DNA of 64,000 bases, taken from contig CAWJKY010000003.1 of assembly GCA_963843565.1 (NCBI GenBank), positions 124,001 to 188,000 of the forward strand. Reading direction: 5' to 3'. The notes beneath the pieces were generated by a model. It was not told where the DNA came from. It worked only from the letters and a program-made list of their open reading frames with translations, and did no database searches. Every line of letters begins with the position of its first letter. Position 1 is the first letter of the stretch. Position numbers and translations under genes: made by a program. Shown one piece after another: positions 59,850-64,000 of the stretch. The stretch comes from DASZQY01 sp963843565 (lineage in GTDB: Bacteria > Pseudomonadota > Alphaproteobacteria > Rhizobiales > Kaistiaceae).

Positions 59850-60256
59850 GCGCGATTCTCGCCCTTCTTGTGCGGCTGTTGGGAAGCGGCGTTCTCGACC
59901 GGGTGGTCGGACTGCTGAGGGCGCAGGCGTCATCGGCGGCGGACCGGGACCGGGTCTCGGCCGACGTGGCGATTGCCCACATCCAGGCGGAAATCGCCCG
60001 CCGCCAGGCCCAGCGGGACGTCCTGATCGCCGAACAGGGGCGGCTGGTGACTTCGCTGATGCGGCCGGCGTTCGCCTACCCCCTTGCGATTTATTACGGG
60101 GCAGTGATTGCCGACAGCCTCTTCCATTTCACCTGGAACGTCGCCGCCCTGCCGGCGCCGATCGGCGACTGGTCGGGCTGGATCATCTCGGCGATCTTCC
60201 TGTCCGAGAGCGGCGAGCGGATCACCCGCACCCTGGCGCGCCGTACGGGTCGCTAA
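59846..60256 (+). CDS. Three-TM holin of the GTA release type
   Basis: A 136-residue membrane protein. A charged helix (AHIQAEIARRQAQRDVLIAEQ) precedes membrane segments, with MRPAFAYPLAIYYGAVIADSLFHFTWNVAALPAPIGDWSGWIISAIF matching the holin family (GTA_holin_3TM) that, in Rhodobacter, releases gene transfer agent particles. It overlaps the preceding gene by 4 bp. The lysozyme-holin cassette appears whole although the structural genes upstream are deleted. Confidence 0.8.
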   Translation: MSAILALLVRLLGSGVLDRVVGLLRAQASSAADRDRVSADVAIAHIQAEIARRQAQRDVLIAEQGRLVTSLMRPAFAYPLAIYYGAVIADSLFHFTWNVAALPAPIGDWSGWIISAIFLSESGERITRTLARRTGR

Positions 60257-60314
60257 CCCCGCGGATTTCCAGTATTCAGCAGGTGTTCATGTTCTGGCGC
60301 ATAGAGCACGTCCC

Positions 60315-60632
60315 ATGTCGCGCGGAGCCGCTTTCGTCGCCGTCCTCGGCTTGCTTCTTGCCCTGGGTTGGCCGGCGGCGGTCGACGTTCGGCCGGCCGA
60401 GGCCGCGTCCTGCATGTCGCAGGGTCAGGCCCGCGCCGCGGTGCAAAGCGGGCAGGCGATCCAGCTCTCAGGCGTGCTCGCCCAAATACGCGCCGCCGTT
60501 CCGGGCCAGATCGTGTCGGAGCCGTTGCTCTGCGACACCGGCGGGCGGCTGGTCTACATGGTCGACGTGCTCAATCAGGGCGTCGTCACCCACGTGCAGA
60601 TCGATGCCCACACCGGCAGTATCAGCTACTGA
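60315..60632 (+). CDS. Periplasmic PepSY-like protein, possible FeuN
   Basis: A 105-residue exported protein: signal peptide (about 1-30, LGLLLALGWPAAVDVRPAEA), then SCMSQGQARAAVQSGQAIQLSG and VSEPLLCDTGGRLVYMVDVLNQG with two cysteines, ending HVQIDAHTGSISY, which is the close of a PepSY-type domain. It lies 19 bp upstream of a FeuP-like regulator. In Sinorhizobium meliloti a small periplasmic protein, FeuN, is encoded at this position and inhibits FeuQ; I infer the same role from position, size and export. Expression is probably linked to the two-component genes. Confidence 0.75.
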   Translation: MSRGAAFVAVLGLLLALGWPAAVDVRPAEAASCMSQGQARAAVQSGQAIQLSGVLAQIRAAVPGQIVSEPLLCDTGGRLVYMVDVLNQGVVTHVQIDAHTGSISY

Positions 60633-60651
60633 TTGAACGGAGGTCGAGGCC

Positions 60652-61323
60652 GTGCGCGTGCTGGTCGTTGAGGATGATGCGGAGCTGAACCGGCAGCTGA
60701 GCGAGGCGCTCAAGGAAGCCGGCTACGCGGTCGACTCGGCCAGCGACGGCGAGGAAGGGCACTTCCTCGGCGACACCGAACCCTACGACGCGGTCGTCCT
60801 CGACATAGGCCTGCCGGTGCTCGACGGTATCAGCGTTCTGGAGAAGTGGCGGCGCAACAATCGCACCATGCCGGTGCTGATCCTCACCGCCCGCGACCGG
60901 TGGAGCGACAAGGTGCAGGGCATCGACGCCGGTGCCGACGACTACGTCGCCAAGCCGTTCCATATCGAGGAAGTGCTGGCGCGGGTGCGCGCGCTGGTGC
61001 GGCGCGCGGCCGGGCACGCCTCCAATGAGATCGAGTGCGGGCCGGTGCGTCTCGACGGCCGGGCCGGGCGGGTCACGGTCGGCGGCAACCCGGTGAAGCT
61101 CACCTCGCATGAATACCGCGTGCTCGAGTACCTGATGCATCATCGCGACCGGGTGGTGTCGCGCACCGAACTGATCGAGCATCTCTACGATCAGGATTTC
61201 GACCGCGACTCCAACACCATCGAGGTGTTCGTCGGGCGGCTGCGCAAGAAGGTGCCGCCGGACCTGATCGAAACGGTGCGCGGGCTCGGCTATCGCATCG
61301 TCGAACCGGGCGATGCGGGCTAA
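60652..61323 (+). CDS. feuP: OmpR-family response regulator, FeuP-like
   Basis: DNA-binding response regulator of 223 residues. The receiver domain (1-115) has VVEDDAELNRQL, the phospho-acceptor Asp51 in VVLDIGLPVLDG, and TARDRWSDKVQGIDAGADDYVAKPFH with the conserved Lys. The C-terminal winged helix has VKLTSHEYRVLEYLMHHRDR and IEVFVGRLRKK. GEEGHFLGDTEPYDAVVLDI is typical of FeuP in Rhizobiales, which controls osmoadaptation and beta-glucan export genes. GTG 60652 follows CGGAGG. The last 11 bp overlap the kinase gene. Confidence 0.92.
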   Translation: MRVLVVEDDAELNRQLSEALKEAGYAVDSASDGEEGHFLGDTEPYDAVVLDIGLPVLDGISVLEKWRRNNRTMPVLILTARDRWSDKVQGIDAGADDYVAKPFHIEEVLARVRALVRRAAGHASNEIECGPVRLDGRAGRVTVGGNPVKLTSHEYRVLEYLMHHRDRVVSRTELIEHLYDQDFDRDSNTIEVFVGRLRKKVPPDLIETVRGLGYRIVEPGDAG

Positions 61324-62680
61324 CTCACTCGCCTTTCGCCTGATCGCGTCGGCGGCGCTGTGGAGCGCGCTGGCGCTGATCGCGGCCGGCCTCATCCTCA
61401 CCTCCCTTTATCGCCAGAACGCCGAAAGCGCCTTCGACGACCGGCTCGCGGTCTACCTGAAGACGCTGGTCGGAAACCTTGCCGGTCAGAGCCCGGATCA
61501 TCTGGTCGACACCAGCAACCTCGGCGAGCCGCGCTTCGAGCTGCCGTATTCGGGCTGGTACTGGCAGGTGCGCGAGGTTAACGGCGGGTCGGTGGTGCTC
61601 GCTTCGCGCTCGCTGTTTGTCGATGTGCTCGACATGGGCAAGGCGACCGGCAAGCGCGAACTCGACGGGGTGGTGTCGGGCGCGCTGGTCGGGCCCGACA
61701 AGCAGTTTCTGCGGGCGATCAGCCAGACGATCACGTTTTCGCAGGGGCACCGGCTCGACGTGCTGGTGGCGGGCAACGCTGGCGACATGGAGCGGCAGAT
61801 CGCCGGCTTCCGCAACAGCGTGATCATTACGCTGGCGGTGTTCGGGATCGGCCTGGTGATCGCGACGCTGATTCAGATTCGCTGGGGCCTCAGGCCGCTC
61901 GACCGGGTCCGGCGCGGCCTGGCGGACCTGCGCAGCGGCAAGCAGATCCGCTTCGGCGAGAACCTGCCGGCGGAGATCGAGCCGCTGGTCAAGGAACTGA
62001 ACGCGCTGCTCGCCTCCAACCAGGAGGTGGTCGACCGCGCCCGCATCCAGGTCGGCAACCTTGCCCACGCGCTCAAGACGCCGCTCAGCGTCATCATCAA
62101 CGAAGCCCACGCCAATCGCGGCACGCCGCTCGCCGACAAGACGGAAGAGCAGGCGGAGCTGATGCGGAGCCAGATCGGTCACTATCTCGACCGGGCGCGG
62201 ATCGCGGCCCAGGTCGATGTCATCGGCGTGATCACCGACGTGCACCCGACCATCACCCGGCTGGTGCGCGCCATGAACCGAATTCACGCCGAGCGCGACC
62301 TCGATATCACCTGCGGTGGGCCTGACGCGGCGCGCTTCCGTGGCGAACAGCAGGACCTCGAGGAGATCGTCGGCAACCTGGTCGACAACGCCTCGAAGTG
62401 GGCGCGGAGCCGCGTTTCCGTCTCGACCGAATACGACGCACCGCACGGCGACGCCCCCGGGCGGCTGGCGATCTTCATCGACGACGACGGACCCGGTCTT
62501 TCCACCGAGGGCATGGAGGAGGCGACCACCCGCGGCAAGCGGCTGGACGAGACCAAGCCGGGCTCCGGGCTCGGCCTTTCCATCGTCACCGATCTCGTCG
62601 CCATGTACCGCGGCGAGTTCTCGCTTGCCCGCTCGCCCCTTGGCGGCCTGCGCGCCAGCGTTATCCTGCCGGCCGCATGA
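61313..62680 (+). CDS. feuQ: Sensor histidine kinase, FeuQ-like
   Basis: Membrane histidine kinase of 455 residues and the partner of FeuP. Two membrane helices (about 8-30 and 160-185) bracket a periplasmic sensor domain with FELPYSGWYWQVREVNGGSV. A HAMP-like linker RPLDRVRRGLADLRSGKQI leads to the H-box VGNLAHALKTPLSVI with His252, the N-box LVDNASKWARSR, and G-boxes DDDGPGLS and PGSGLGLSIVTDLVAMYRG. The overlap with feuP indicates coupled translation. The putative FeuN upstream would act on its periplasmic domain. Confidence 0.9.
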   Translation: MRANSLAFRLIASAALWSALALIAAGLILTSLYRQNAESAFDDRLAVYLKTLVGNLAGQSPDHLVDTSNLGEPRFELPYSGWYWQVREVNGGSVVLASRSLFVDVLDMGKATGKRELDGVVSGALVGPDKQFLRAISQTITFSQGHRLDVLVAGNAGDMERQIAGFRNSVIITLAVFGIGLVIATLIQIRWGLRPLDRVRRGLADLRSGKQIRFGENLPAEIEPLVKELNALLASNQEVVDRARIQVGNLAHALKTPLSVIINEAHANRGTPLADKTEEQAELMRSQIGHYLDRARIAAQVDVIGVITDVHPTITRLVRAMNRIHAERDLDITCGGPDAARFRGEQQDLEEIVGNLVDNASKWARSRVSVSTEYDAPHGDAPGRLAIFIDDDGPGLSTEGMEEATTRGKRLDETKPGSGLGLSIVTDLVAMYRGEFSLARSPLGGLRASVILPAA

Positions 62681-62760
62681 TTCTCCCCAATTCCGCCACC
62701 TCGCGTTGCGATAGGCTTGCCGCCGCCCCCGCCTACCGGCGACATCGGAGGACGACCCAG

Positions 62761-63159
62761 ATGAACCGTGCCGCGAGCCTTGGCTTTGCCCTTGCCGGCA
62801 TGCTCGCGCTGGCGGGCTGCGGCGGCGGTCCGGGGGGCGGCGGGAGCGGGCCGACCGGCTCGGTGACCAGCGGGGCGAGCACATTTGAAGGCAGCACAAT
62901 CGGCGCGGCACTATCCACGCGCGACCGCCAGCAGGCGCTCGCCGCCCAAACCCGGGCGCTGGAGTACGGGCGGCCCGGCATGCCGGTGGACTGGCACGGT
63001 CGCAAGAGCTATGGCGAGGTGATTCCCGGCGCCTCCTACGACATCAACGACACCACTTGCCGCGGTTTCACCCACACCATCACCATGGACGGCCAGTCGC
63101 AGGTCAGCCGCGGAACGGCATGCCGGCAGGCCGACGGGCGGTGGGTGCCGGTGGGATAG
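62761..63159 (+). CDS. Lipoprotein of the RT0821/Lpp0805 surface-protein family
   Basis: A 132-residue lipoprotein: signal with lipobox LALAGC (Cys20 lipidated), a Gly/Ser/Thr-rich linker (about 21-45), and a C-terminal domain with STRDRQQALAAQTRALEYGR, VDWHGRKSYGEVIPG, CRGFTHTITMDGQ and GTACRQADGRWVPVG, the RT0821/Lpp0805-type pattern with two cysteines. The family resembles outer-membrane-associated surface antigens of unknown role. It is cotranscribable with the FeuPQ genes but its 80-bp gap leaves this open. Confidence 0.82.
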   Translation: MNRAASLGFALAGMLALAGCGGGPGGGGSGPTGSVTSGASTFEGSTIGAALSTRDRQQALAAQTRALEYGRPGMPVDWHGRKSYGEVIPGASYDINDTTCRGFTHTITMDGQSQVSRGTACRQADGRWVPVG

Positions 63160-63241
63160 GGCACTCCGGCGCCGCCTTTGAGCGACACTATGTCCCCGGG
63201 CGTCTGGCGCCCGACAAGGTTAGGACCGCCACGATAGCCCG

Positions 63242-64000
63242 ATGACCTTGTGGATCGTCATGGCGGTGATTGCCGCCGCCGCCTGTCTGCCGCTGCTGGT
63301 GCCGCTTTATCGCGCCCGCGGCGAAGGTACGGCTGCGGCCGGAGCGGCGGCGATCTATCGCGATCAGCTCGACGAAGTCGACCGGGACGTTTCGCGTGGC
63401 GTGATCGCCGAGGCGGAGGCCGGCGCGGCGCGGACCGAGATCGCCCGGCGGCTGATCCGCGAGAGCGAAGCGCCGGCTGCCGAAGCAGCGTCCGGCGGCC
63501 GGGCGCGGCGGTTCGCGGCGGTGGCGGTCGTGGCGGCGCCGATCGCGGCGCTTGGGCTCTACCTGACGCTGGGCTCGCCGGACTACCCGGACCTGCCGCT
63601 CGCCGCCCGCCAGAGCAACCCGCAGGACATCGTCGCGCTGGTTGCCAAGGTCGAGCAACACCTCGCCACCGCGCCCGACGACGGCAAGGGTTGGGAGCTG
63701 ATCGCGCCGGTCTATGTCAGGCTCGGTCGCTACGACGACGCGGTGAAGGCCTACGCCAACGTGATCCGCACCCTCGGCGTCAGCGCTGAGCGCGAGGCCG
63801 ATCTCGGCGAGGCGATGGTCGGCGCCGCCGGCGGCGCGCTCACCGCCGATGCGCGCGCCGCGTTCCAGCGCGCCAACAATCTCGACCCGACCGATCCCCG
63901 CCCGCGCTTCTATCTGGCGATGGCACTCGCGGCCGATGGCAAGACCGACGACGCGGTTGCCGCATGGCAAAGCCTGATCGCCGACGCACCGGCCGATGCG
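63242..64000 (+). CDS. ccmI: Cytochrome c maturation protein CcmI, 3' end outside window
   Basis: Apocytochrome chaperone of the cytochrome c maturation system I. The first 253 codons are present: an N-terminal membrane helix (about 5-22), IYRDQLDEVDRDVSRGVIAEAEAGAA, a second membrane helix (about 97-115, RFAAVAVVAAPIAALGLYL), then periplasmic TPR repeats beginning AVYVRLGRYDDAVKAYANVI-like sequence and PRFYLAMALAADGKTDDAV. In Rhizobiales ccmI heads the ccmIEFH cluster, which should follow beyond the window. ATG 63242 is the natural start. Confidence 0.92.
   Translation, partial: MTLWIVMAVIAAAACLPLLVPLYRARGEGTAAAGAAAIYRDQLDEVDRDVSRGVIAEAEAGAARTEIARRLIRESEAPAAEAASGGRARRFAAVAVVAAPIAALGLYLTLGSPDYPDLPLAARQSNPQDIVALVAKVEQHLATAPDDGKGWELIAPVYVRLGRYDDAVKAYANVIRTLGVSAEREADLGEAMVGAAGGALTADARAAFQRANNLDPTDPRPRFYLAMALAADGKTDDAVAAWQSLIADAPADA

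Overview
The DNA is about two-thirds GC, and its gene order and families point to an alphaproteobacterium of the order Hyphomicrobiales (Rhizobiales). Supporting families include the accC-accB-aroQ and aat cluster, MucR, FeuP/FeuQ-type regulators, a rhizobial-type asparaginase, DUF1214/DUF1254/DUF1491/DUF2155/DUF2336/DUF5330/DUF6456 proteins and a gene transfer agent (GTA)-type packaging gene. I cannot assign a genus. Most of the window is ordinary chromosome, interrupted by an insertion sequence, a restriction-modification island, families of structured repeats and the wreck of a GTA/prophage.

Left third (1-27 kb). A truncated pobA lies opposite an IclR-type regulator with a palindrome over its promoter. 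Then come glpD, a DUF2155 protein, and aat convergent with it. Upstream of aat is a broken HEPN-like gene. A lipid and aromatic precursor operon follows (aroQ-accB-accC, minus strand), then a DsbA-like oxidoreductase, a BepA-like metalloprotease, two PLP aminotransferases, glutamate decarboxylase, pgi, an orphan CoxL-like molybdenum hydroxylase subunit, a rhizobial-type asparaginase, a Tat-exported beta-helix protein and methylmalonyl-CoA mutase (mutAB). Around 17.2-18.2 kb a DUF559 nuclease gene is embedded in repeats with conserved ends and variable hairpins.

Middle (26-47 kb). A LuxR-type regulator without a synthase, an M20 peptidase, cytochrome c', a HerA/DUF853 ATPase, superoxide dismutase, oligopeptidase B with msrB, and mucR followed at once by a complete IS256-family element with an 8-bp target duplication. 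Then a DnaA-C-domain protein, a DUF6456 gene frameshifted at a G7 run, sufE, envelope and hypothetical genes, a class A penicillin-binding protein, an L,D-transpeptidase and ycgN.

Right part (47-64 kb). A lower-GC EcoRII/Dcm/Vsr restriction island has a palindrome over the methyltransferase promoter. It is followed by a Tat-exported DsrE-like protein and a tandem array of about 188-bp repeats. A promoter, a candidate structured RNA and a terminator precede terminase genes of GTA type. The portal gene is cut and joined out of frame to the body of a DUF2793 tail-fibre gene, so the capsid and tail genes are gone, yet a lysozyme-holin cassette remains. The window closes with a FeuN/FeuP/FeuQ-like signalling group, a small lipoprotein and the start of ccmI.

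No rRNA, tRNA or CRISPR array was recognised.
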